From JBBPZK01 sp965219175 (GTDB taxonomy: Bacteria > Actinomycetota > Rubrobacteria > Rubrobacterales > Rubrobacteraceae), in assembly GCA_965219175.1 (NCBI GenBank), contig CBDCNI010000001.1, positions 1,860,001-1,924,000 on the forward strand: DNA of 64,000 bases. Direction: 5' to 3'. Positions 33,112-42,018 of the stretch are shown here, piece after piece. Position 1 is the first letter of the stretch, and every line of letters starts with the position of its first letter. A model generated the notes under the pieces. The model searched no databases, was not told the origin of the DNA, and was given only the letters and a program-made list of their open reading frames with translations. Made by a program: the position numbers and the translations under genes.

Positions 33112-35342
33112 GTCGGGTTCCGTACTGGTTTTTCGGGAGGCTTTTGAACTGTAGCCGCCGGGTATTCGATGCGCGGGCCGAGAAAACCTATGAGAGCCTC
33201 GCGGATAGCTTCGCCTGACTCGTGGATCTCTTGCATCGTCAGGGCGCATTCGTCGAACTGTCCATCGTCGAGCTTACCTTTTATGGTTGACGCGACTATG
33301 TCTTCGATCCGCTTGGGGGTTGGCTTGCTCAGTGACTTGACGGTTGCCTCGATTGAGTCGGCGAGCATAACTATACCTGCCTCTTTGCTCTTGGGCCGAT
33401 GTCCAGGGTAGCGGAAGTCGGATTCCCGGATGGTTTCGCCGTCCAGGGCGTTCTCTATTGCCTTGCGGTAGAAATATTCGATGCGGGTCGTGCCGTGATG
33501 CTCGGCGATGATGTCCAGGATCTCCTGCGGCAAGTTCCAGGCGCGTCCGATCTCCACCCCGTCCTTCACATGACGTTTGATGACCTTGGCTGAAAGAGCC
33601 GGGGTGAGGGTAGCGTGGGGATTCATCTGGGAGATCTGGTTCTCTATAAAGTACCCAGGATGCTCCAGTTTGCCGATGTCGTGGTAGTACGCTCCCACCC
33701 GCGCCAGTAGAGTGTCCGCGCCGATCCGCTCGGCGGCGTTCTCAGCCAGGTTGCCAACCTGCATCGAATGACTGAAGGTTCCGGGAGCGCCGCGTAAGAG
33801 TTTGTGGAGAAGCGGGCTGCCGGGGTCCGAAAGTTCCAGTAGCTTCATCGGCGTCAGGAGATTGAAGGCGTTTTCGAGCAACGGCTGGAGCACCATCGCG
33901 ATCATCAGCGAGAGTAGCCCGTTGCCGAGACCGAAAGCTCCCATGCCGAAAGCGGTGACGAGCCCACTACCCCCAATGAGGGTGACCGCGAACGTGACGA
34001 TAGCCATCACACCCGCGATAAAGAGTCCCGCCTTGAGCAGCTCCGTACGAGACTTGACCCTCACCACAGTGTAGATCGCAAAACCTGAAGAAATTAGTAA
34101 CGCGGCGCTCAACAGAAAGTTATTGCCGGCGATGATCCCGATATTGACGCTGCTGATAACGACCATCAGGAACATTAGCCGTGGCCCGAGGAGTATGGTC
34201 CCGAGGATGCTCAAACCCGCAAGCGGTATCAGGTACGGGCTGATGGAGAAGAGCATGAAAGCCCGTGCAACGGCGGTAAACAGCACCGTGAGCGAAGCCG
34301 CGAGCAGCACTCGTATAACGGCTTTGGTGCGTATTATGCGGCTACCGAATCGCTCCAGGAAGTACCAGGCGACCCCCATCTCGGCCGCGACGAACAGTCC
34401 AACGCCCAGGAAAACAGTCCACGGGTCGGGTCCTCCGGTCTGACCTATCGCCTGCAAGCGGGCGAGGGCGAGCCGGTCTATCACCTGACCACGCGAGACT
34501 ATGCGCTCTCCTTGTTGCACGCTGCCCTGCACGGGCTTGACCTGGGAAGACGCCTCGTCCCGGCTCTTCTGTGTAGCCTGGCGGTTTATAACGTAGTCGG
34601 GCTTCAAGAAACCCCGGCTCAACGTCGCGACGAGACTCCCTACATCTCCCGACGCGTCTCTCTGCGCCGCTTCGGAGAGACGGCTCCGCGCTTCGGAGAG
34701 CGTCATGGCGGCGGCCGTGTCACTCGTGCTGTTGTCGGTTACGTCCGTGGAACTGTAGAGTTCACCGAGGTTCTCCAGGACGTACCCTTTTGCTTTCTCT
34801 ATCTGATCTTTGTCCAGGAATACCAGCGCCCGTGCGTCGCTTCGCGGAAGGTAAAAAGGTGCGGAGTCGGCGATCTTTGCGGCCTTCTGGTCCCTGGAGC
34901 TGTTGGAGGAACGGACTTTGCCGACGGTGTCGAAGTAACTCTTCACGTCTTTGGAGACCTGATCCGGGACCTTGCCGTCCTGGCGATAGACTTCCGGCGC
35001 GGCGTCGGCGGCCTGCTGCCGGGCTTGTTCCGTAGCTGTAGGGTCAACGTAGGTCACGGTGCTAGGCGCGTAGATGTCCCTTCGGCCGATATCTCCTACC
35101 TGATAGCCTCCGGTGCCGATTCCAACCGATTCGAGCGTCCGGGAGTCAAAGCTGATCAAAGCCGTCAGCAATACCCAGGTAACGACCAGAAGCGAGATGT
35201 ATATCCGTCTTTTCGGACGAGCCTCGACCCAAGCCCGCAAACGCTCGAAATGCGTGGATTTCCTGTGAAATTCGTCCACGCGTTTGCCCGACGCCAGTGT
35301 CTTCTCCCCACCAGCTCCGGAGCCGTTCTTTCTCAGAGGCAT
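33108..35342 (-). CDS. 7TM-HD membrane phosphodiesterase, PgpH-like
   Basis: Membrane protein of 744 residues. A basic N-terminus, one membrane segment near 50-68 and a large extracytoplasmic domain (about 70-320) precede roughly seven membrane helices (330-510). A cytoplasmic HD domain follows with VGAYYHDIGKLEHPGYF, HVKDGVEIGRAW and IIAEHHGT. Relatives such as Listeria PgpH degrade c-di-AMP, so that is the likely role. It sits between phoH and ybeY, the conserved place of this family. A disordered tail overlaps the ybeY start. Confidence 0.93.
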   Translation of the reverse strand: MPLRKNGSGAGGEKTLASGKRVDEFHRKSTHFERLRAWVEARPKRRIYISLLVVTWVLLTALISFDSRTLESVGIGTGGYQVGDIGRRDIYAPSTVTYVDPTATEQARQQAADAAPEVYRQDGKVPDQVSKDVKSYFDTVGKVRSSNSSRDQKAAKIADSAPFYLPRSDARALVFLDKDQIEKAKGYVLENLGELYSSTDVTDNSTSDTAAAMTLSEARSRLSEAAQRDASGDVGSLVATLSRGFLKPDYVINRQATQKSRDEASSQVKPVQGSVQQGERIVSRGQVIDRLALARLQAIGQTGGPDPWTVFLGVGLFVAAEMGVAWYFLERFGSRIIRTKAVIRVLLAASLTVLFTAVARAFMLFSISPYLIPLAGLSILGTILLGPRLMFLMVVISSVNIGIIAGNNFLLSAALLISSGFAIYTVVRVKSRTELLKAGLFIAGVMAIVTFAVTLIGGSGLVTAFGMGAFGLGNGLLSLMIAMVLQPLLENAFNLLTPMKLLELSDPGSPLLHKLLRGAPGTFSHSMQVGNLAENAAERIGADTLLARVGAYYHDIGKLEHPGYFIENQISQMNPHATLTPALSAKVIKRHVKDGVEIGRAWNLPQEILDIIAEHHGTTRIEYFYRKAIENALDGETIRESDFRYPGHRPKSKEAGIVMLADSIEATVKSLSKPTPKRIEDIVASTIKGKLDDGQFDECALTMQEIHESGEAIREALIGFLGPRIEYPAATVQKPPEKPVRNPT

Positions 35343-35366
35343 TGTCGTCCTCGCCCAGACATACTC

Positions 35367-36338
35367 TTAAACCTCGTCCTGCTCCCGGCTGCTCTCGTAG
35401 GCATCCACTATCCGCATCACGAGGTCGCTCCGCACGATATCGTCCCGCTTGAGCTTGACAAAAGCCACACCCTCCACCTCCGCCAACTTCTCCTGGACTT
35501 CCTGCAAACCACTCGGTCGTCCTTTCGGTAGGTCGGCCTGGGTAGTGTCGCCGGTAATAGCCATCTTGGAGCCGAAACCGAGTCGAGTCAGGAACATTTT
35601 CATCTGCTGGGGGCTCGTATTCTGCGCCTCATCCAGAATGATGAACGCGTCGTTCAAAGTCCGGCCTCTCATGAACGCCAGGGGTGCAATCTCGATTATA
35701 CCGCGCTCCAGATGCGACTGGAATTTGGCCGGTTCTATCATCTCGTAGAGGGCATCGTACAGCGGACGGAAATAAGGGTCCACCTTCGCCATCACGTCTC
35801 CCGGCAAATACCCCAAAGACTCTCCAGCCTCAACCACGGGACGAGTCAGTATTATCCTCGAAACCTCGCCCTTCTCTAAAGCGTCCACGGCGAGGGCGAC
35901 CGCGAGATACGTCTTCCCCGTTCCGGCGGGGCCGATCCCGAAAACGACCCTGGTATTGCGTATCGCGTCGGTATAAGCCTTCTGGTTGCGAGTCTTTGGA
36001 GCCACCCTGCGCCCCCGATGCGTGAGGATGACGTCACCGAGCACCTCCCGGCCTCCGCCGCCGGCGCCTATCTGGTAAAGGCGTTCGGCGGTCTCAGGCG
36101 TGGGGTGATGTCCGTCCTCGACGAGACCGACAAGACCCTTAAAGATCTCCTCGGCCTCGTCCACAGACCCGGTATCGCCGCGCAGCAAGATCTCGTTGCC
36201 GCGCACCACCACCTCACAACCGACCAGCTCCTCCACCCGCCGCAATACCGAATCTCGCTCGCCGAGGACGTCGAGCATCCGGCCCGGCGCTACACCGATC
36301 TTGACCTCTACCTTCCTGCTCGTCTCTGTTTCCGTCAC
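35367..36338 (-). CDS. phoH: PhoH-like ATPase
   Basis: P-loop ATPase thought to act with YbeY on RNA. The 323 residues have a KH-like N-terminal part (VLGERDSVLRRVEELVGCEV), Walker A GIGPAGTGKTYLAVALAVDA and Walker B DAFIILDEAQNTSPQQMKMF, then ITGDTTQADLP. The start is GTG 36338, but its AAGGAGG ends only one base away, too close for normal initiation. A five-codon frame ending on this GTG may couple translation. Confidence 0.94.
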   Translation of the reverse strand: MTETETSRKVEVKIGVAPGRMLDVLGERDSVLRRVEELVGCEVVVRGNEILLRGDTGSVDEAEEIFKGLVGLVEDGHHPTPETAERLYQIGAGGGGREVLGDVILTHRGRRVAPKTRNQKAYTDAIRNTRVVFGIGPAGTGKTYLAVALAVDALEKGEVSRIILTRPVVEAGESLGYLPGDVMAKVDPYFRPLYDALYEMIEPAKFQSHLERGIIEIAPLAFMRGRTLNDAFIILDEAQNTSPQQMKMFLTRLGFGSKMAITGDTTQADLPKGRPSGLQEVQEKLAEVEGVAFVKLKRDDIVRSDLVMRIVDAYESSREQDEV

Positions 36339-36352
36339 TCCTCCTTATACAT
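36335..36352 (-). promoter_or_regulatory. Five-codon minicistron overlapping the phoH start
   Basis: ATG TAT AAG GAG GAG TGA contains the phoH Shine-Dalgarno, and its stop overlaps the phoH GTG as GTGA. This could deliver ribosomes to phoH by termination-reinitiation. It may be chance. Confidence 0.3.
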
Positions 36353-36363
36353 GTACTTTAGGG

Positions 36364-36807
36364 TTATTGTAGCCGACTCAGCGCTATTTTCGAGAGTTCT
36401 CTGCCTTCCGCCCGATTTCCGGCGATCGCCGTGGCCCGTCCCATCACAGCGCCCATATCCCGCATCCCGGAGGCGCCTGTCTCTTCGATAGCCTGGTCCA
36501 CGATCTTCTCTAACTCCTCCGAGGAGAGCGGGGCCGGCAGGTAAGTACGGATCATGCCCGCTTCAGTGGCCTCCGTCTCCGCCCGCTCTTCGCGTCCAGC
36601 CTTCCGAAACGCCTCCGAAGATTCCTCTCGCTGCTTGAGTTGTCGCCGCAGCACGACCTGTTCCTCTTCTTCAGTCAGGGGCCTTCCGGCTTCTATTTCG
36701 CTGTTCTTCAGGGCGGCTTGCAGCATCCTTAGGGCGCTCGACCGCTGACGGTCCCGGCTCTTCATCGCTTCCTTCGTATCACGCTGTATCTGCTCGGCTA
36801 TACTCAC
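36364..36807 (-). CDS. GatB/YqeY domain protein
   Basis: All-helical 147-residue protein related to the tRNA-binding tail of GatB. It begins MSIAEQIQRDTKEAMKSRD and has RSSALRMLQAALKN, TYLPAPLSSEELEKIVD and MRDMGAVMGRATAIAGNRAE, all typical of YqeY. Its role is not established. GTG overlaps the hit stop by 4 bases. It is followed by phoH. Confidence 0.93.
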   Translation of the reverse strand: MSIAEQIQRDTKEAMKSRDRQRSSALRMLQAALKNSEIEAGRPLTEEEEQVVLRRQLKQREESSEAFRKAGREERAETEATEAGMIRTYLPAPLSSEELEKIVDQAIEETGASGMRDMGAVMGRATAIAGNRAEGRELSKIALSRLQ

Positions 36808-37148
36808 GGCATCCCTATCTTCTGTCCCCCGAGGACGTGCAGGTGAAGGTGAAAGACTTCCTGGCCGGCGTCGGGACCGTTGTTGATCCTGACGGCGTAG
36901 CCGCTCTCGGCGACACCGAGCTTCTCGGCGACGCTTTGACTCACCTCGAAGAGCCGACGCGCCACCGCGTCCGGCAGCTTGCCGATCTCCTCCAGCGAAC
37001 CGACGTGCTGCTTCGGTATGACCAGAACGTGTACCGGCGCCCGTCCCCTTATATCGTTGAAAGCCAAGATCTCATCATCCTCGTACACTACTTCAGCGTC
37101 CATTTCTTTGCGGACTATCTTGCAGAATATGCAATCCTGTTCGCTCAC
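36804..37148 (-). CDS. HIT-family nucleotide hydrolase
   Basis: Histidine-triad protein of 114 residues, HINT type, expected to cleave AMP-linked amides. It has CIFCKIVRKEMDAEVVYEDD, PVHVLVIPKQHV and the triad HLHLHVLGG near the C-terminus. CIFCK with two Cys and the triad His suggests a zinc-binding version. It lies between rsmE and yqeY; the cellular substrate is unknown. Confidence 0.94.
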   Translation of the reverse strand: MSEQDCIFCKIVRKEMDAEVVYEDDEILAFNDIRGRAPVHVLVIPKQHVGSLEEIGKLPDAVARRLFEVSQSVAEKLGVAESGYAVRINNGPDAGQEVFHLHLHVLGGQKIGMP

Positions 37149-37177
37149 CTGGTAAAGACTCCTCCTTAGAAATACTT

Positions 37178-37927
37178 CTACGCTTGCAGCTTCTTTTTGG
37201 ATCTCTCAATTGATGTCTCAAGGACCGCCTGAGCCCGCGCCACGGCGACCATCCCGGCCGTTTCGCTCCGCAGCCGGTAGGGACCGAGTTGCGCGAATAG
37301 AAACCCCGCCTCATCCGCGAGCCGCAGCTCTTCCTCGCTCCAGCCGCCCTCGGGTCCAACAAAGAGACTGATCGGCGGTTTCGCAACGACGCTTTCCAGA
37401 GGCGGCAATTCATCGTCGTTGTGCAGCAAAACCGCGCAGCTTTCTCCAACCTCCAGCAGGGCTTGAGCGAAAGACACCGGCCCTCCGACCTCCGGCACGC
37501 GTAACTGCAACGACTGCCGCGCTGACGATTCGGCCAGCCTCCGCCACCTTTCGACTTTATTGCCGCCGGGCTCCACTACGGAATGAGCTGAGACAAGGGA
37601 CGCTATAGTTTCCACGCCAAGCTCCGTGGCTTTCTCAACCACAAGGTCCATGCGCTGCCCTTTCGGAACCGCCTGGTAGAGAGTGATTCCGGCCTCCGCG
37701 ACATCGGGCGTCGGGAGTTCTTCGAGGGCGAAAGTCTCCCGGTTCTCTCGCACCTCCACCGTATGCAACCGCCGAGCGGCGTCCGAAACCTCGAAGATGT
37801 CTCCGCTGCGCGCGCGCAAGACCTTGAATATGTGGTGCGCCTCATCGGGTGGTAGTTCCAGCTTCTCGCCGGCGGCCACTGCGAAGTCCACGAAGATGCG
37901 CGTTATCGGCGCGCGTGTGATCCCCAC
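37178..37927 (-). CDS. rsmE: 16S rRNA (uracil-1498-N3) methyltransferase
   Basis: SPOUT methyltransferase acting on U1498. The 249 residues start with a PUA-like region (RIFVDFAVAAGEKLELPPDE). The knotted SAM site has LFVGPEGGWSEEELRLADE and QLGPYRLRSETAGMVAVARA. GTG lies two bases after the dnaJ stop. The dnaJ-rsmE order is common in Gram-positive genomes. Confidence 0.95.
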   Translation of the reverse strand: MGITRAPITRIFVDFAVAAGEKLELPPDEAHHIFKVLRARSGDIFEVSDAARRLHTVEVRENRETFALEELPTPDVAEAGITLYQAVPKGQRMDLVVEKATELGVETIASLVSAHSVVEPGGNKVERWRRLAESSARQSLQLRVPEVGGPVSFAQALLEVGESCAVLLHNDDELPPLESVVAKPPISLFVGPEGGWSEEELRLADEAGFLFAQLGPYRLRSETAGMVAVARAQAVLETSIERSKKKLQA

Positions 37928-37929
37928 AC

Positions 37930-39069
37930 CTACCGGAATACGCCCTTGAGCCGGTCAAAGAAAGACCCACCGCTACCGTTGTAAGTATCTTCTCCGCTCG
38001 ACGCTTCGAACCTCTCCAAAAGTTCCCGCTGCTCGCCCGAGAGTCGAGTCGGGACCATCACGTCTATTACGACCTTCAGGTCTCCGCGTCCGCGTCGCTT
38101 GAGACGCGGCACTCCTTCTCCCCTGAGCCGCAGCGTTGCTCCGGGCTGGGTTCCGGACTCTATCCTCACTTCTTGCTCGCCTTCGAGCGTCGGCACCCGC
38201 GCCTCCATGCCAAGCGCGGCCTCGACGAAGTTGATCTTCATCCGGTGGATCAAATCTTCCCCGTCGCGCATAAGCTCCGCATCTTCTTCGACCCTGACCA
38301 TCACGTACAGGTCTCCGGGTGAGGCTCCCGGCTCTCCGGCGTGACCGGCCCCCGGAACCCTCATGCGCATGCCGTCTTCTATACCAGCCGGTATCTGGAG
38401 ATTCCGACGAACGACCTCCGAGACGCGCCCGCTCCCGTGACACTCGTCACAGTACACGTCGATGATCTGACCACGTCCCCCGCACGTTGAACAAGGCTGC
38501 ATGCTCACCATCTGGCCGAGGAGGCTCTGCCGGACGGTCCGTACCGCCCCTGCGCCGCCGCAAGTACCGCAAGTATGAGACTCCGTCCCGCCCACACCGT
38601 CGCACACGGGACAGTTTTTTATGGTCTGGACGTTGATCTCCCGGTCGACGCCGAACGCCGCCTCCCGCAGCGAGACCTCGACCTCGACTTCGGTGTCCGA
38701 ACCCCTGCTCGGCGCGCGGGCGCTAACGTCCCCGAAGAATGAAGATCCACCGAACCGATCTCCGAAGAACACCTCGAAGATATCCTGAAAACCACCACCG
38801 AACGGGTCTCCGCCTCCGGGGTATCCGCCTCCAGGAGCCCCGCGTGGAACCTGATGTCCGTAAGTATCGTAAGCCCTGCGGGCATCGGGGCTGGAGAGGA
38901 CTTCGTAAGCCTCGGTGAGTTCCTTGAAACGGTCCTCGGCCCCGGCATCGCCAGGGTTTGCGTCCGGGTGGTGATCACGGGCTAGACGACGATAGGCTTT
39001 CTTGACATCCGTCTCCGAAGCTTCTCTGGACACGCCTAGAACTTCGTAGTAATCGCGCTTCGCGGCCAA
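37930..39069 (-). CDS. dnaJ: Chaperone DnaJ
   Basis: Hsp40 co-chaperone of DnaK. The J domain has RDYYEVLGVSREA and the HPD motif in RDHHPDANPGD. A Gly/Phe-rich linker comes next, then four CxxCxGxG zinc repeats (CPVCDGVG, CGTCGGAG, CSTCGGRG, CDECHGSG), and the C-terminal substrate domain. It has 379 residues. TTG 39069 is the start, two bases after hrcA. DnaK and GrpE are not in the window, so this is a second DnaJ or a split locus. Confidence 0.96.
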   Translation of the reverse strand: MAAKRDYYEVLGVSREASETDVKKAYRRLARDHHPDANPGDAGAEDRFKELTEAYEVLSSPDARRAYDTYGHQVPRGAPGGGYPGGGDPFGGGFQDIFEVFFGDRFGGSSFFGDVSARAPSRGSDTEVEVEVSLREAAFGVDREINVQTIKNCPVCDGVGGTESHTCGTCGGAGAVRTVRQSLLGQMVSMQPCSTCGGRGQIIDVYCDECHGSGRVSEVVRRNLQIPAGIEDGMRMRVPGAGHAGEPGASPGDLYVMVRVEEDAELMRDGEDLIHRMKINFVEAALGMEARVPTLEGEQEVRIESGTQPGATLRLRGEGVPRLKRRGRGDLKVVIDVMVPTRLSGEQRELLERFEASSGEDTYNGSGGSFFDRLKGVFR

Positions 39070-39071
39070 TC

Positions 39072-40103
39072 CTAAAACCTGGCGTTCAAGCAGAGGGTTA
39101 GGGCTTCGGCGGCGGACCTCACGGTTGATATTGCGCCATCATAATCCATCCGCTTCGGGCCGATCAAACCGACGACCCCGTATGGCTGCTCGCGATGGTT
39201 GTAGGCGGCAGCCACGATGCTGGTACTCGCGAGGTTGTAGAAACCGCTTTCAGCCCCGATGGCGACCACCACGTCCGAACTCGTCACCGAGCGTTCGAGG
39301 GCGTCGCCCAGCAAGCGCAAAAGCCATCGGCGCCGCTCGAAGACCTCGATTATCGCGGCGAGGCTCGTCGGTTCCAGGTCGTCCAGCCGGGAAAGCAGGG
39401 CCGACACACCCTGTATGAAAACACCGCGCTCCGTGGACCTACCCAAGACCTCTACGGCTTCCAAAACCGCCCCGACGACGCGCGGGTTGTGGTCGTAGAA
39501 TACTTTGCGGGCCGCCGTGGCGAGTTCCATGTCTATACCGAGGGGACGACCTTCGATCCACGCGTTCAGGGAGTGGAAGATCTCCCGCAACTCATCCTCT
39601 TCGACGTACGCCGGCAACGTGACCCTGGCACTCGACGATAGCCCGCTCGCCATCGAAGCCACAATCAAGAGCATTCCTTCTCCCAGCGGCAGGTAATCTA
39701 TCCGGGTGACCGAATCTCCGAGCGCCGCCGGTCCCGCGACCACCGCCAGCAGCCGCGTCACCTCGGACATCCCTTCCGAAACCCCCCGGAGCAACCCGTC
39801 CACGTCGCTGTAACCAGCCGGAGCCTCGAAAGGCGAGGCTTCTTCTTGGTCTCCGCCCGAAATGAGGGCATCCACGTAGTAACGGTATCCAGCATCGGTC
39901 GGTACGCGACCGGCGGAGGTGTGAGGATGGGTCAAAAGGCCGCGTGATTCGAGGTCTGCGAGCTCTGACCGGATAGTCGAGCTACTGGCGTCTACCGTGT
40001 CGCTCAACGCCTGGCTGCCGACTGGCGCGCCCGTAGAGACGTAAAGTTCCAGCGTCTTGAGCAGTATTTCGCGTTGCCGGTTGGAGATATCGTAGGTCTT
40101 CAT
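39072..40103 (-). CDS. hrcA: Heat-shock repressor HrcA
   Basis: Represses chaperone genes by binding CIRCE repeats. The 343 residues have a winged-helix N-terminus (ISNRQREILLKTLELYVSTG, PVGSQALSD) and SSSTIRSELADLESRGLLTH, followed by HPHTSAGRVPTDAGYRYYVD and a GAF-like domain. No CIRCE element was seen before it or dnaJ. It is first in a long gene series and may be expressed from a leaderless promoter. Confidence 0.95.
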   Translation of the reverse strand: MKTYDISNRQREILLKTLELYVSTGAPVGSQALSDTVDASSSTIRSELADLESRGLLTHPHTSAGRVPTDAGYRYYVDALISGGDQEEASPFEAPAGYSDVDGLLRGVSEGMSEVTRLLAVVAGPAALGDSVTRIDYLPLGEGMLLIVASMASGLSSSARVTLPAYVEEDELREIFHSLNAWIEGRPLGIDMELATAARKVFYDHNPRVVGAVLEAVEVLGRSTERGVFIQGVSALLSRLDDLEPTSLAAIIEVFERRRWLLRLLGDALERSVTSSDVVVAIGAESGFYNLASTSIVAAAYNHREQPYGVVGLIGPKRMDYDGAISTVRSAAEALTLCLNARF

Positions 40104-40112
40104 ACGAGACAG

Positions 40113-40121
40113 ATTTTACCA
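40113..40121 (-). promoter_or_regulatory. Extended -10 element before hrcA
   Basis: TGGTAAAAT (extended -10 form TGnTAnnnT) ends 9 bases before the hrcA ATG, so the transcript would start 2-3 bases before it. No clear -35 was found. Confidence 0.45.
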
Positions 40122-40152
40122 TGACAGCGGCAGCCGCCCAGTAGAGACTTTC

Positions 40153-41931
40153 TCAAATGCGGAGCGCTGCCAGGAAGGCTTCTTGCGGTATCTCCACCCG
40201 CCCGACCTGTTTCATCCGGCGCTTACCAGCCTTCTGTCGCTCAAGAAGCTTGCGCTTACGCGAGATGTCGCCACCGTAGCACTTCGCCGTCACGTCCTTA
40301 CGGTACGCCCGAACGGTCTCACGGGCGATGACCCTCTTGCCCATCGCAGCCTGAATGGGGACCTCGAACTGCTGACGCGGTATAAGCTCCCTCAGCTTCT
40401 CGGTGAGCGCCCGCCCGCGATGATAGGCCTTTTCACGATGGACGATAAACGACAGCGCGTCCACCGGCTCCCCCGAGACCAGGACCTCGACCTTTACCAG
40501 GTCCGCCGTCTCGTAATCCCTGGGCTCGTAGTCGAAGGAAGCGTAGCCTCTAGTGCGGCTCTTCAAGGCATCAAAGAAATCCGTGATGATCTCCGCGAGC
40601 GGCAGGTCGTAGGTGAGCTGGACCCGACGGGTCGAGATGTACTCCATCCCGAGTGAAACCCCGCGACGCTCGTGGCACAGCCCCATCACCGCCCCAATGT
40701 ACTCCTTCGGCCCGATGATAGTAGCCCGCACCACAGGCTCCCGGATCTCCTCGAAGAACTCCGGCAACTCACTCGGGTTCGTAATCTCCACAGTCTCACC
40801 TTCGACCACAACCTCATACCTGACGCTCGGGGAGGAAGCTATAAGGTCGAGGTCGAATTCTCGCTCCAGGCGCTCCTGGATGATCTCCATGTGCAACAAA
40901 CCAAGGAAACCGCACCGGAACCCGAACCCCATCCGCGAATTTTCCGGCTCGAAGAAGAGCGAGGCGTCGTTTAGCTGCAGCTTCGAGAGCGCATCCCTGA
41001 GCTTCTCGAAATCGTCCCCTTCGGTCGGGTAGAGCCCGCTGAACACGGTCGGGAGGACCTGGGTATAGCCGGGCAGAGGCTCGGCGGCCGGGTCCGTAGC
41101 CTGCGTAATCGTGTCCCCGACCCGCATGGCCTCGATATCCTTGAGGCCGGCGATAACGTAACCGACCTCTCCCGCATGCAGGATAGGGAGAGCTGTGGGT
41201 TTAGGCGAGTAGCAGCCGACTTCGAGCAACTCGAACTGCTCGTCGCTGCCCATCGCCATCACGGTATCGCCCTTCTTCAACTCCCCGTCGAAGAGGCGGG
41301 TTAGGGAGACAACGCCCCGGTAGGGGTCGAAGTACGAGTCGAAGACCATGGCGCGGGTCTCTGATTCCGTCGTTTGGGGCGGCGGGACGCGATCTACTAT
41401 GGCGTCCAGGACTTTGTCGACGCCTTCGCCGGTTTTGGCGGAAATCTTGAGGATCTCATCCTCGTTCACACCGAGTAGTTCGACCAGTTCTTCAGTGACG
41501 GCCGGTACATCGGCTATCGGGAGGTCTATCTTGTTCAGTACGGGGATTATCTCCAGATCGTGCTCCATCGCGAGGTAAAGGTTCGCGAGAGTCTGGGCCT
41601 GTATCCCCTGGCTCGCGTCCACGACGAGCAGCGCACCCTCGCAGGCGGCGATGGCGCGTGAGACTTCATAGGCGAAGTCGACGTGTCCCGGCGTATCTAT
41701 GAGGTTCAGGTTCCAGTTACTATCCGGGCGGTTGTAGAGCAGGCGTACGGCCTGGGCCTTGATGGTAATGCCCCGTTCGCGTTCGATCTCCATCGTGTCG
41801 AGGATCTGGTTCGTCCGCTCCCGCTCCGGAACGGCGTCCGTCGCGTCCAGGAGCCGGTCGGCCAGTGTACTCTTCCCGTGATCAATGTGCGCGATGATGC
41901 AAAAATTGCGCGTAAGTTCGATATCCTTCAC
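40153..41931 (-). CDS. lepA: Elongation factor 4 (LepA)
   Basis: Translational GTPase that back-translocates or helps ribosome assembly. The 592 residues have IDHGKSTLADRLLDATDA, DTPGHVDF, NKIDLPIADV, the EF-G-like domains and the unique C-terminal domain ending GKRRMKQVGRVEIPQEAF. GTG 41931 has only a weak Shine-Dalgarno (AAGG overlapping it) but a promoter very close. It lies upstream of hrcA, the usual lepA-hrcA order. Confidence 0.96.
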   Translation of the reverse strand: MKDIELTRNFCIIAHIDHGKSTLADRLLDATDAVPERERTNQILDTMEIERERGITIKAQAVRLLYNRPDSNWNLNLIDTPGHVDFAYEVSRAIAACEGALLVVDASQGIQAQTLANLYLAMEHDLEIIPVLNKIDLPIADVPAVTEELVELLGVNEDEILKISAKTGEGVDKVLDAIVDRVPPPQTTESETRAMVFDSYFDPYRGVVSLTRLFDGELKKGDTVMAMGSDEQFELLEVGCYSPKPTALPILHAGEVGYVIAGLKDIEAMRVGDTITQATDPAAEPLPGYTQVLPTVFSGLYPTEGDDFEKLRDALSKLQLNDASLFFEPENSRMGFGFRCGFLGLLHMEIIQERLEREFDLDLIASSPSVRYEVVVEGETVEITNPSELPEFFEEIREPVVRATIIGPKEYIGAVMGLCHERRGVSLGMEYISTRRVQLTYDLPLAEIITDFFDALKSRTRGYASFDYEPRDYETADLVKVEVLVSGEPVDALSFIVHREKAYHRGRALTEKLRELIPRQQFEVPIQAAMGKRVIARETVRAYRKDVTAKCYGGDISRKRKLLERQKAGKRRMKQVGRVEIPQEAFLAALRI

Positions 41932-41937
41932 CTTCAG

Positions 41938-41946
41938 AGTTTAACA
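41938..41946 (-). promoter_or_regulatory. Extended -10 element before lepA
   Basis: TGTTAAACT ends 6 bases before the GTG, which places the transcript start on the start codon itself. No good -35 is seen. Confidence 0.45.
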
Positions 41947-41949
41947 TGA

Positions 41950-41978
41950 TTGCTCCTCTGCCCCCGATGTGTTACATT
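41950..41978 (+). promoter_or_regulatory. rpsT promoter
   Basis: TTGCTC (41950-41955), 17 bases, TACATT (41973-41978), divergent from lepA. The leader would be about 34 bases and contains GAGGAG 7 bases before the GTG. Confidence 0.5.
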
Positions 41979-42018
41979 CTCCCGGTTAGCGAAGTATCAA
42001 ACCAAGAGGAGCTAGAGA

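Noticed and set aside
33111..33249. Longer ybeY from ATG 33249
   Set aside because: Would overlap the 7TM-HD gene by 142 bases and adds no YbeY homology.
34512..35531. Plus-strand open frame of 339 codons
   Set aside because: Antisense to the 7TM-HD gene and phoH, which have strong motifs; low-complexity translation.
40104..40152. CIRCE element upstream of hrcA
   Set aside because: No TTAGCACTC-like inverted repeat is present.
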